Below are positions 1 through 5,619 of a stretch of 40,129 nucleotides of DNA, piece after piece (the first letter of the stretch is position 1; each line of letters opens with the position of its first letter). The notes below the pieces were generated by a model. It was not told where the DNA came from. It made no database searches and saw only the letters and a list, made by a program, of their open reading frames with translations. The position numbers and the translations under genes were made by a program. The stretch spans positions 1 to 40,129 of the forward strand of contig CAYVAR010000012.1 of NCBI GenBank assembly GCA_964449675.1. The letters run 5' to 3'. This stretch comes from CAYVAR01 sp964449675 (GTDB taxonomy: Bacteria; Patescibacteriota; Microgenomatia; UBA10105; UBA927).

Positions 1-395
1 TTTCTGACTCGACCATCCGAAGAAATATCGTTTTGCCTCTTGCATATAGTCTTTTATCGTATCAGAGTATAGTCGAAGCGTTAACGCGAATTGAAGTAGA
101 TAGAAAAGCGATCGCAGTTGACTTTAAAAACCATCAGGAAGTGTGGCTTGAGACAGTAAAAGTCTATGGAATCCGTCACGGTATAGGAGATATGTATGAA
201 CGGTTAAAAAAAGAAACGAGGGGAAAAGTGTTATCACGAAATGATCTTGAAGCAATTATTGATGCATTACCGCTAAAAACAAAAGAAAAGAAAGAACTTG
301 ATGCGCTTTGTGATATTGGTGGAAATCCATATCCGCAAAGGGTCGTTGAGGAAGCATTGAAACGGGCAAAGAGTATACTTGCTGTAGCAATGTAG
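1..395 (+). CDS. purB: Adenylosuccinate lyase, C-terminal part (cut by window start)
   Basis: PurB splits adenylosuccinate to AMP and fumarate, and also SAICAR to AICAR. Only the last ~130 residues are present. The frame is open from base 3 with no start, and the first residues (DSTIRRN at about bases 6-26) match the family's conserved DST-x-x-RN segment, so the gene begins upstream of the window. The following SYQSIVEAL, the YGI...YERLK stretch, TRGK and the final small helical domain are typical of the PurB C-terminus. The stop codon lies inside a three-copy 8-bp tandem repeat that also supplies the purA start 10 bp later. With purA next, it forms the IMP-to-AMP branch. A TTG at 33 is not a real start because homology continues upstream of it. 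Confidence 0.9.
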   Translation, partial: SDSTIRRNIVLPLAYSLLSYQSIVEALTRIEVDRKAIAVDFKNHQEVWLETVKVYGIRHGIGDMYERLKKETRGKVLSRNDLEAIIDALPLKTKEKKELDALCDIGGNPYPQRVVEEALKRAKSILAVAM

Positions 396-407
396 CAATG
401 TAGCAAT
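384..407 (+). repeat. 8-bp tandem repeat at the purB stop / purA start
   Basis: Three exact copies of GTAGCAAT at 384-391, 392-399 and 400-407. The purB TAG stop lies in the second copy, and the purA ATG uses the last two bases of the third copy plus the next G. The unit length is not a multiple of three, so copy-number slippage would alter the purB end while leaving a purA ATG in place. Confidence 0.85.
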
Positions 408-1671
408 GAAACAATCTTTAATAGTTGTTGGTCTCCAATGGGGAGATGAGGGGAAAGGGAAAATTATAGACGCGATCGCGCCCTCGTTTGATTATGTCGT
501 TCGCTGGAACGGCGGTAATAATGCAGGACACACCGTCGTTATTGACGGGAAACGATTTCCCCTATCGCTTGTACCGTCCGGAGTATTTCAAAAGAAAAAA
601 CTTCTTATAACCCAAGGTGTAGTTATAAACCCTAAGATGCTTCTTGCTGAAATCGCCATGCTTGAGGATGCTGGCTATCATGTGAACCTCATTATTGATC
701 CTCGCGTTCATATCGTCATGCCCTATCATCAACTCATGGATCGCGCAAACGAACTTTGGAAAGGGAAGGATGCAACCGGGAGTTTACATTTAGGAATAGG
801 GTATTGCTATGAGGACAGAAATAACCGGAGTGGTATCCGGCTTGAATTTCTCACTCGGCCTAATGTTCTTAAAGAAAAACTTGAGAAACTGTTACCGCTT
901 AAAAGAGCAATCATTGAAAAAGCATACGGGATGCGGGTGGACCTTGATAGAGATAAAATCTTCAAAGAGTATGTCTCGTATGGAAAAAAAATTCATACAT
1001 ACGTAGGGGATGTCTCCTTACTCGTCCACAAAAAAATTGCAACATACGCATTTCTCTTTGAACAAGCGCACGGGACGATGCTTGATCCGGTGTTTGGTAC
1101 CTATCCATACACTGTTGCTCCGCCAACCATTGCCTCTGCAGTTTTTCCAAGTGTTGGCATAGGAGCACGAACAATGTCTGTTCTTGGAGTCGTTAAAGCG
1201 TACACCACACGCGTAGGCAATGGGCCGTTTCCGACTGAACTTTTTGATGCCGTTGGTGATACTATCCGAGCAAACGGGAATGAGTTTGGGACGGTATCGA
1301 AGCGGCCCCGACGCTGTGGATGGCTCGATATTCCCCTTCTTCGCTACGCGGCAAGGCTCAACGGTGCTACAAGTCTTGCTATAACGAAATTAGATGTTTT
1401 ATCGGCAGTCAAGACGTTAAAAATTTGTGTCGGATATAAGATCGGTAACAAAATATTGAAAGAGTTTCCTTCTGAAATTTCTTTATTGCCAGAGTGCAAA
1501 CCAGTGTATCAATCATTTGTAGGATGGAATATTGACATTGGACAAGTAAAAAAAAGAAGTTCGTTACCAAAAGAAGCACAGCGCTACCTATTATTTCTTG
1601 AGAAACAATTACAGATCCCTATACAATATCTTTCTGTTGGAGCAGATAGAAAATCTTTAATAAAAATATAA
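406..1671 (+). CDS. purA: Adenylosuccinate synthetase
   Basis: Joins IMP and aspartate using GTP to give adenylosuccinate, the first step from IMP to AMP, in the cytoplasm. The 421-residue product has the family length. The N-terminal GDEGKGK (residues 13-19, catalytic Asp14) and NNAGHT (38-43, catalytic His42) are intact, as is the C-terminal TKLDVLS guanine-binding region. ATG 406 places GDEGKGK at its usual distance from the N-terminus. It lies 10 bp after purB and 78 bp before a guaB/guaC-like gene, so the three form a purine interconversion group. No separate promoter is evident, and translation probably couples to purB. Confidence 0.97.
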   Translation: MKQSLIVVGLQWGDEGKGKIIDAIAPSFDYVVRWNGGNNAGHTVVIDGKRFPLSLVPSGVFQKKKLLITQGVVINPKMLLAEIAMLEDAGYHVNLIIDPRVHIVMPYHQLMDRANELWKGKDATGSLHLGIGYCYEDRNNRSGIRLEFLTRPNVLKEKLEKLLPLKRAIIEKAYGMRVDLDRDKIFKEYVSYGKKIHTYVGDVSLLVHKKIATYAFLFEQAHGTMLDPVFGTYPYTVAPPTIASAVFPSVGIGARTMSVLGVVKAYTTRVGNGPFPTELFDAVGDTIRANGNEFGTVSKRPRRCGWLDIPLLRYAARLNGATSLAITKLDVLSAVKTLKICVGYKIGNKILKEFPSEISLLPECKPVYQSFVGWNIDIGQVKKRSSLPKEAQRYLLFLEKQLQIPIQYLSVGADRKSLIKI

Positions 1672-1752
1672 ATGGTTACATGGCTAGATGGCTATATGGT
1701 TGGAACCATACTAACCATTTAATCATACTAACCATTTAACCATCTAACCATG
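1671..1752. repeat. Mirrored oligonucleotide spacer purA/guaB (ATGGTTA / TAACCAT)
   Basis: The whole spacer consists of ATGGTTA- or ATGGCTA-like units on the left and TAACCAT units on the right, which can pair into one long imperfect hairpin. The last right-hand unit merges with the ATG of the next gene. The same unit pair recurs at 20802-20874. An RNA hairpin acting as terminator or stabiliser is possible, but no U-tract follows. Confidence 0.8.
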
Positions 1753-3216
1753 AAACCTATACCCCTCGGCCTCACTTACGATGATGTACTCCTTGTTCCT
1801 CAAAAATCACAGATCACTTCAAGAACTATGGTGGATACTGGGACAAAGCTTTCGCGCAATATTACACTTGCGATCCCATTTGTTTCTTCAAACGTTGATA
1901 CGGTGACGGAATCAGCGATGGCGATTTCTATGGCAAAACTTGGTGGTATTGGTGTCATTCATCGCTTTATGACTATAGAACGGCAAATTGAAGAAGTAAT
2001 GCGTGTCAAACGTTCGGAAGGGTTTATCATGGGTAATCCCTTTACTCTTTATCCGAATCAAGCAGTAGGTGAAGTTCGCCCGCTCATGAAGCAACATGGG
2101 GTAAGTAGTGCTGTGATCGTTGATAAGAAAAATAAAGTCTTGGGTCTTGTTTCCGAACGGGATATGTGGTTTCTAACAGATGAGACCAAACGCATGAAGG
2201 ATGTCATGACGCCGGCAGAAAAACTTATCACCGCGAGTATCAATGTAACGCTTAAGGAGGCGCGAAGCATTTTTCGACAGCACAAGGTTGAAAAATTACC
2301 GCTTCTCCATAAGGACAGGACTCTCGGCGGACTCATTACATCGCGAACGGTTCTTAACGAAGATATATATCCAAAAGCAACAAAAGACGGCAAAGGGAGG
2401 CTTAGAGTTGGTGCTGCTGTCGGTGTAGTTGGTGACTATCTCGATCGAGTAAAAGGACTTATCAAAGCAGGAGTTGATTTTATCGTCGTTGATATCGCTC
2501 ATGTCCATTCTGATCATGGGCTATCGGCGATAAAAAAATTACGGCGAATCTGTCAAACCGTTGATTTGATTGGAGGAAATATCGCTACAGGAGAGGGTGC
2601 AAAAGAATTGGTACGTTTAGGGTGTGACGGGGTAAAAGTAGGCATAGGACCTGGTGGAATTTGCATAACGCGTATCGTTGCTGGTGTTGGCGTTCCGCAA
2701 CTTTCAGCAATCATAGATTGTGCCACGTATGCCCATAAAGGGAATGTTCCTCTTATCGCAGATGGCGGTACAAACTATCCGGGAGATATGACCAAGGCTC
2801 TTGCTGCCGGAGCCTCAAACGTCATGATAACAGGGTGGCTTGCTGGAACGGATGAAAGTCCGGGAAGTATCATCCTTCGAAAGGGACAAAAATATAAGGT
2901 GCATCGGGGTGCTGCTTCGTTTAGCGCGGTAGCCTCACGTATACTTTCTGGAGTATCCGGTCAAGTTCGTAAAGAACTTGCGGAATCAGAATTAAATCGG
3001 GAACTAGAGGAAATTGTTCCAGAAGGAGTAGAAAGTTTTGTCCCGTACAAAGGACCTGCAAAAGACGTCGTCCATCAGCTTGTGGGTGCAGTGAAATCTG
3101 GTATGAGCTATTGCAACGCGAAAACTATAGGAGAACTTTGGAAAAATGCGCAATTTATGCAAATAACTTCGGCAGGGATTCGTGAGTCTACACAGCATAA
3201 TGTTGAGGAAATGTAA
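1750..3216 (+). CDS. IMP dehydrogenase / GMP reductase family protein with CBS domains
   Basis: A 488-residue TIM barrel with an inserted CBS pair (about residues 95-210, including GLVSERDM). The catalytic loop GIGPGGIC-x-T carries Cys305. LAGTDESPG and VPEGVESFVPYKG are also recognisable. The family either oxidises IMP to XMP (GuaB) or reduces GMP to IMP (GuaC/GuaB1 type). Two features lean toward reductase. The stretch between KVHRG and VPEG lacks the Arg-Tyr flap (GSSDRYF type) that IMP dehydrogenases use to activate water. The segment DIAHVHSDHG also resembles the GuaC DIAHGHSD motif more than the dehydrogenase DSSHGHS. A GMP-to-IMP step would feed the adjacent purA and purB. I am sure of the family but only moderately of the reaction, so no symbol is given. 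ATG 1750 is fused to the upstream repeat. Confidence 0.93.
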   Translation: MKPIPLGLTYDDVLLVPQKSQITSRTMVDTGTKLSRNITLAIPFVSSNVDTVTESAMAISMAKLGGIGVIHRFMTIERQIEEVMRVKRSEGFIMGNPFTLYPNQAVGEVRPLMKQHGVSSAVIVDKKNKVLGLVSERDMWFLTDETKRMKDVMTPAEKLITASINVTLKEARSIFRQHKVEKLPLLHKDRTLGGLITSRTVLNEDIYPKATKDGKGRLRVGAAVGVVGDYLDRVKGLIKAGVDFIVVDIAHVHSDHGLSAIKKLRRICQTVDLIGGNIATGEGAKELVRLGCDGVKVGIGPGGICITRIVAGVGVPQLSAIIDCATYAHKGNVPLIADGGTNYPGDMTKALAAGASNVMITGWLAGTDESPGSIILRKGQKYKVHRGAASFSAVASRILSGVSGQVRKELAESELNRELEEIVPEGVESFVPYKGPAKDVVHQLVGAVKSGMSYCNAKTIGELWKNAQFMQITSAGIRESTQHNVEEM

Positions 3217-3238
3217 GGAAACTGGTAGAATACTTAAA

Positions 3239-3351
3239 GAATTTCTAATTTACCTAATTTCTAATTGACCTAAAAAATTCCCAATGATCAATTATAACAT
3301 TTAGAAAAATTGGTGATTTTTTAGAAATTAGAAATTAGATATTAGAAATTA
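3239..3351. repeat. Mirrored oligonucleotide spacer guaB/rplS (TTTCTAATT / AATTAGAAA)
   Basis: The left arm carries AATTTCTAATT twice, and the right arm (about 3320-3351) carries its complement three times. The arms are about 45 nt and imperfectly complementary around a short centre near 3290. The spacer contains no ORF or clear promoter. It is of the same kind as the other mirrored spacers in the window, but with a different oligonucleotide. Confidence 0.8.
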
Positions 3352-3368
3352 AGATAAATAAAAAGTAT

Positions 3369-3782
3369 ATGGCGAATCAAATTTCATGGGTCAGCGGTGA
3401 AGGTGATCAACACAAGAAAGTAATGTTTCACGTCGGAGACACTATCCGTGTGCACTATAAACTCATAGAAAAGGAAAAAGTTGCTGGAAAAACCAAGCGT
3501 GAAGTGCATGAGGAGACTCATGAGCGCACGCAAGCGTTTGAAGGAATCGTTTTAGCAGTCAAAGGAAGTGGTGATAATACCATGTTTACGGTGAGGCATA
3601 TAGGTGCCTCTGCAATAGGCGTTGAACGTATATTTCCGCTCGTTTCTCCATGGATCAAAAAAATTGAAGTAAAAAAACATGGGGACGTTCGAAGAGCAAA
3701 GCTCTATTTCTTGCGCTACCGTACTGGTAAATCAGCAAATCGAATCGATGAAGTATCTGTCCGACCCGCCGCCACTGCGTAA
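3369..3782 (+). CDS. rplS: 50S ribosomal protein L19
   Basis: L19 sits at the 30S-50S interface of the ribosome. The 137-residue product contains FHVGDTIRVHYK, FEGIVLAVKGSG, FTVRHIGASAIGVERIFPL and VRRAKLYFLR, the defining L19 stretches in order. It has a short insertion (EKVAGKTKREVHEETHER, about residues 37-54) between the first two strands and a short C-terminal tail. The start at 3369 is close to the expected family start. The end overlaps the likely yraN start by 35 bp, suggesting coupled translation. Confidence 0.97.
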   Translation: MANQISWVSGEGDQHKKVMFHVGDTIRVHYKLIEKEKVAGKTKREVHEETHERTQAFEGIVLAVKGSGDNTMFTVRHIGASAIGVERIFPLVSPWIKKIEVKKHGDVRRAKLYFLRYRTGKSANRIDEVSVRPAATA

Positions 3783-4149
3783 AAAAAATCCTCGCAAAAA
3801 AGCTCTTGGCAAAAAGGGCGAAGATCTCGCCTCTATCTATCTCACAAAGCATGGGTATCGCATCATAGAGCGTAATTTTCAAAAGCGTTACGGAGAGCTA
3901 GATATTATTTGTGTCAAAGACAAAACGCTTATATTTGTCGAAGTAAAAACGCGCATCGGCCACGTGTTTGGCAAACCTGAGGAATCGGTGACACCGAGAA
4001 AATTAGCAGAAGTTACGCAAACCGCCGCTTACTATAAAATGCTTCATCCGGAACTTCCCGATTCTCTTCGTGTCGACGTTGTCGGAATCGAACTAGATTT
4101 TGACGAGACATGTATCTACTTCAACCACATCCAAAACGTAACTTTGTAA
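3748..4149 (+). CDS. yraN: YraN/UPF0102 family endonuclease-like protein
   Basis: A 133-residue member of the UPF0102 family, which has a Holliday-junction-resolvase/restriction-endonuclease fold of unproven function. Visible motifs are LGKKGEDLASIYL, GYRIIERNF, YGELDIICV and IFVEVKTR, where the Glu-x-Lys and E-x-D residues are the expected nuclease metal site. The frame is open from 3679, but upstream residues lie deep inside rplS and do not resemble the family, so I take ATG 3748. rplS-yraN adjacency is common in bacteria. Confidence 0.88.
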   Translation: MKYLSDPPPLRKKNPRKKALGKKGEDLASIYLTKHGYRIIERNFQKRYGELDIICVKDKTLIFVEVKTRIGHVFGKPEESVTPRKLAEVTQTAAYYKMLHPELPDSLRVDVVGIELDFDETCIYFNHIQNVTL

Positions 4150-4224
4150 AGTAATGGTTATAATTTAGGGACGGAGGTTAAAAAGGTTGTTGTAGTGCTG
4201 TAGATTTAACATTGTTTTACTATG

Positions 4225-4296
4225 TGAGTCGGCTGAGATTCGAACTCAGAACCAATAGCTTAAAAGGCTACTGCTCTACCGTTGAGCTACCGACCC
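4225..4296 (-). tRNA. tRNA-Lys (UUU)
   Basis: A full cloverleaf folds on the minus strand. The acceptor GGGTCGG pairs with CCGACTC (one G-T pair). The D arm is GCTC/GAGC, the anticodon stem GTAGC/GCTAT carries loop CTTTTAA (anticodon TTT), and the T arm is CTGAG-TTCGAAT-CTCAG with discriminator A. CCA is not encoded. Its first 10 bases overlap the 3' end of the GIY-YIG ORF, and its first 22 bases are duplicated exactly 300 bp away. Confidence 0.93.
4275..4296. repeat. 22-bp direct repeat, copy 1 (inside intact tRNA-Lys)
   Basis: These 22 bases are the first 22 nt of the minus-strand tRNA-Lys (5' acceptor strand through the start of the D-stem closure). They are identical to 4575-4596, exactly 300 bp away. 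The bases just outside differ on both sides, so the repeat boundary is sharp. Confidence 0.95.
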
Positions 4297-4544
4297 ATCA
4301 TTTGTTTAATAAAATCTCTTCCTCTGTAAGATTTTAATTCCTTTTCTCGTCGTAAAGCCTCCTTTCTCGTCGTAAAATTCTCTTTATATATAAGCTTCCA
4401 AGGACCCTTATTGAGTCTTGTATAGCTTCCCTTTTTAGATTTTAATGGACTGTTATGTCGTTCCAGTCTCTTCCTCCAATCTATTGATTCTCCAATATAA
4501 ATTCTTCCGCTAGATTCACTTTGAATGACATACGTAGTATACAT
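4287..4544 (-). CDS. Small GIY-YIG nuclease-domain protein lodged at tRNA-Lys
   Basis: An 85-residue stand-alone GIY-YIG domain. YTTYVIQS gives the first strand and RIYIGES the YIG half. W-x-KRLERHN holds the conserved Arg helix, and EALRREKELKSYRGRDFIKQ has the Glu and the basic C-terminus usual for the YhbQ/UPF0213-like branch. Such domains cut or nick DNA in homing endonucleases, UvrC and mobile elements; the substrate here is unknown. Its last codons (MMGR and TAG) are made of tRNA-Lys sequence, while a 22-bp copy of the tRNA 5' end lies 31 bp upstream of its ATG. The gene therefore sits inside a tRNA-flanked 300-bp unit. It is not UvrC, which is at 35116. Confidence 0.85.
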   Translation of the reverse strand: MYTTYVIQSESSGRIYIGESIDWRKRLERHNSPLKSKKGSYTRLNKGPWKLIYKENFTTRKEALRREKELKSYRGRDFIKQMMGR

Positions 4545-4558
4545 TTTTATCTTAAAAG

Positions 4559-4574
4559 TCCGCCAGCTGGCGGA
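4559..4574. repeat. Perfect GC-rich 16-bp palindrome
   Basis: TCCGCCAGCTGGCGGA is self-complementary over all 16 bases. It stands where the tRNA-Lys fragment would continue into the anticodon stem. No T-tract follows, so it is not a standard terminator. It resembles small dispersed GC palindromes; a comparable element (CCCGCC-GACGA-GGCGGG) abuts another broken tRNA at 39563-39579. Confidence 0.85.
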
Positions 4575-4596
4575 TCTACCGTTGAGCTACCGACCC
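4575..4596. repeat. 22-bp direct repeat, copy 2 (tRNA-Lys 5' fragment)
   Basis: An exact copy of 4275-4296 and a truncated tRNA that cannot fold. On the minus strand it follows a TATAAT box (plus 4605-4610), the position expected for the original tRNA promoter. It is followed by a 16-bp palindrome and then by CTTTTAAG, which also occurs across the tRNA-Lys anticodon loop. This suggests the fragment once extended to the anticodon. Confidence 0.9.
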
Positions 4597-4634
4597 GTAT
4601 CACCATTATAACAAAATCGAAGCTATTTAGCAGA

Positions 4635-4649
4635 GTACTTAAAAAGTAC
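4635..4649. terminator. Short hairpin after the CofE-like gene
   Basis: GTACTT-AAA-AAGTAC forms a 6-bp stem just beyond the stop of the minus-strand gene ending at 4658 and before the minus-strand tRNA-Lys promoter. The stem is short and AT-rich, so termination activity is only a guess. Confidence 0.35.
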
Positions 4650-4657
4650 CATGTAGC

Positions 4658-5401
4658 TTATGCTCCCCCTTTTTTCCATTTTGGCGTGTCGGTAAGAGGA
4701 GAAAAGAGATCATCGGCGGGGTCAATTTTAAGATCCTCGATCTCTTTATCCGATGGCTGTTTATTTAAAAATTGTACAAAGGGAATATCTCGTATGATCG
4801 CAAGCGGTGTTTGCTCATCTCCTTGTCCGATCACCATATCAGCCGCAGCAGATAAACCGTCGATGACGCTTGCTTTGGTCATACGCAATTTTTCCCCAAA
4901 AATATCTGGTTCTCCGATGTAATTTTTTAACGGTTCAAACCCACACCAAGAAAGCCCTACGCCTATGGTACCCCAGCGCAAAGGAGTGGCTCTCGTATCA
5001 GTCACGAGGACGCCAATTTGTTTTAAACGATATTTACTTCTCAAGTATTTCCAAATATTCGCAGTTACTTCGTGTATATGTTCCGGCCATAGGACAAAGT
5101 ATCCATTGCCATTTGACTGGTCGATACCGCTACTTGATATAAGGATGTTATCTTTTATCGTGAGCATCACATAGTATCGCGACTCGGGCTTATCAATATA
5201 AAGTTGAGCCTCTTTTCGAATAAGGGCATTTTTATCGGTAGTTCCGTCGTTTTTTACCACGCGTCCCTGGCATATACTTACTATTTTTGATGTAACAACG
5301 ATAACGTCTTTCTCGTAAATATCATGAATATACTGATCAAGTATTGTGAATATATCTTCACTAATTGTTATCGCGTGAGTTTTTATAGCAGTCACAATCA
5401 T
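4658..5401 (-). CDS. CofE-like gamma-glutamyl ligase domain protein
   Basis: A 247-residue CofE (coenzyme F420-0:L-glutamate ligase) family protein. Motifs in order are VTSKIVSICQGR, SSGIDQSN, VTDTRATPLRWGTIGVGLSWCG (TDS-x-GRP-R-x-G region), GEPDIFGEKLRMT and DGLSAAADMVIGQGDEQTP. CofE adds glutamates to F420 with GTP. No other F420 biosynthesis gene is present, so a folate or other polyglutamylation role is an alternative. The frame opens at a TTG (5413), but ATG 5401 is preferred. On the minus strand a TATACT box lies at 5413-5418, only about 11 nt upstream, implying a very short leader. Confidence 0.85.
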   Translation of the reverse strand: MIVTAIKTHAITISEDIFTILDQYIHDIYEKDVIVVTSKIVSICQGRVVKNDGTTDKNALIRKEAQLYIDKPESRYYVMLTIKDNILISSSGIDQSNGNGYFVLWPEHIHEVTANIWKYLRSKYRLKQIGVLVTDTRATPLRWGTIGVGLSWCGFEPLKNYIGEPDIFGEKLRMTKASVIDGLSAAADMVIGQGDEQTPLAIIRDIPFVQFLNKQPSDKEIEDLKIDPADDLFSPLTDTPKWKKGGA

Positions 5402-5446
5402 ATATACAGGCAAGTATACGCTAATCTATCCCCCTTCGCCAGAAAA

Positions 5447-5551
5447 CCCCACCGCTTGCGGTGGGGATGAATGGCGAGGAGGACCCCGCGAAGCTCGCAC
5501 GAGCGAAGTGGGGTTTGGCTACGGAGGGATGAAACCTCAGGGGAGGTTTCA
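5447..5551. repeat. Array of three GC-rich hairpins in a divergent spacer
   Basis: Hairpin 1 (5447-5466) is CCCCACCGC/GCGGTGGGG, nested in a weaker TTCGCCA/TGGCGA stem. Hairpin 2 (about 5482-5515) has outer ACCCC/GGGGT and inner GCTCG/CGAGC stems. Hairpin 3 (5530-5551) is TGAAACCTC/GAGGTTTCA with a 4-nt loop. The array lies between divergently transcribed genes, where terminators serve neither gene, so dispersed palindromic elements are more likely. Confidence 0.75.
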
Positions 5552-5591
5552 TATCTATCACAAAATAGGTGTTCTCGAATAAAATACTATT

Positions 5592-5606
5592 GTCATTTAT
5601 AATGAC
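5592..5606 (+). promoter_or_regulatory. Palindrome over a TATAAT -10 box
   Basis: GTCATT-TAT-AATGAC is a perfect inverted repeat whose centre holds TATAAT (5598-5603), 16 bp before the ATG at 5620. No good -35 is visible. A regulator binding the palindrome would block the promoter directly. Confidence 0.4.
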
Positions 5607-5619
5607 ATAGACTTTTATT

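Noticed and set aside
4225..4596. Group I or II intron in tRNA-Lys carrying a GIY-YIG gene
   Set aside because: The tRNA at 4225-4296 is already continuous, the unit is only 300 bp, nearly all of it ORF, and no intron core structure is visible.
4521..5174. Plus-strand ORFs overlapping the CofE-like gene
   Set aside because: They are antisense to a gene with clear family motifs, and one merely reads the 16-bp palindrome.
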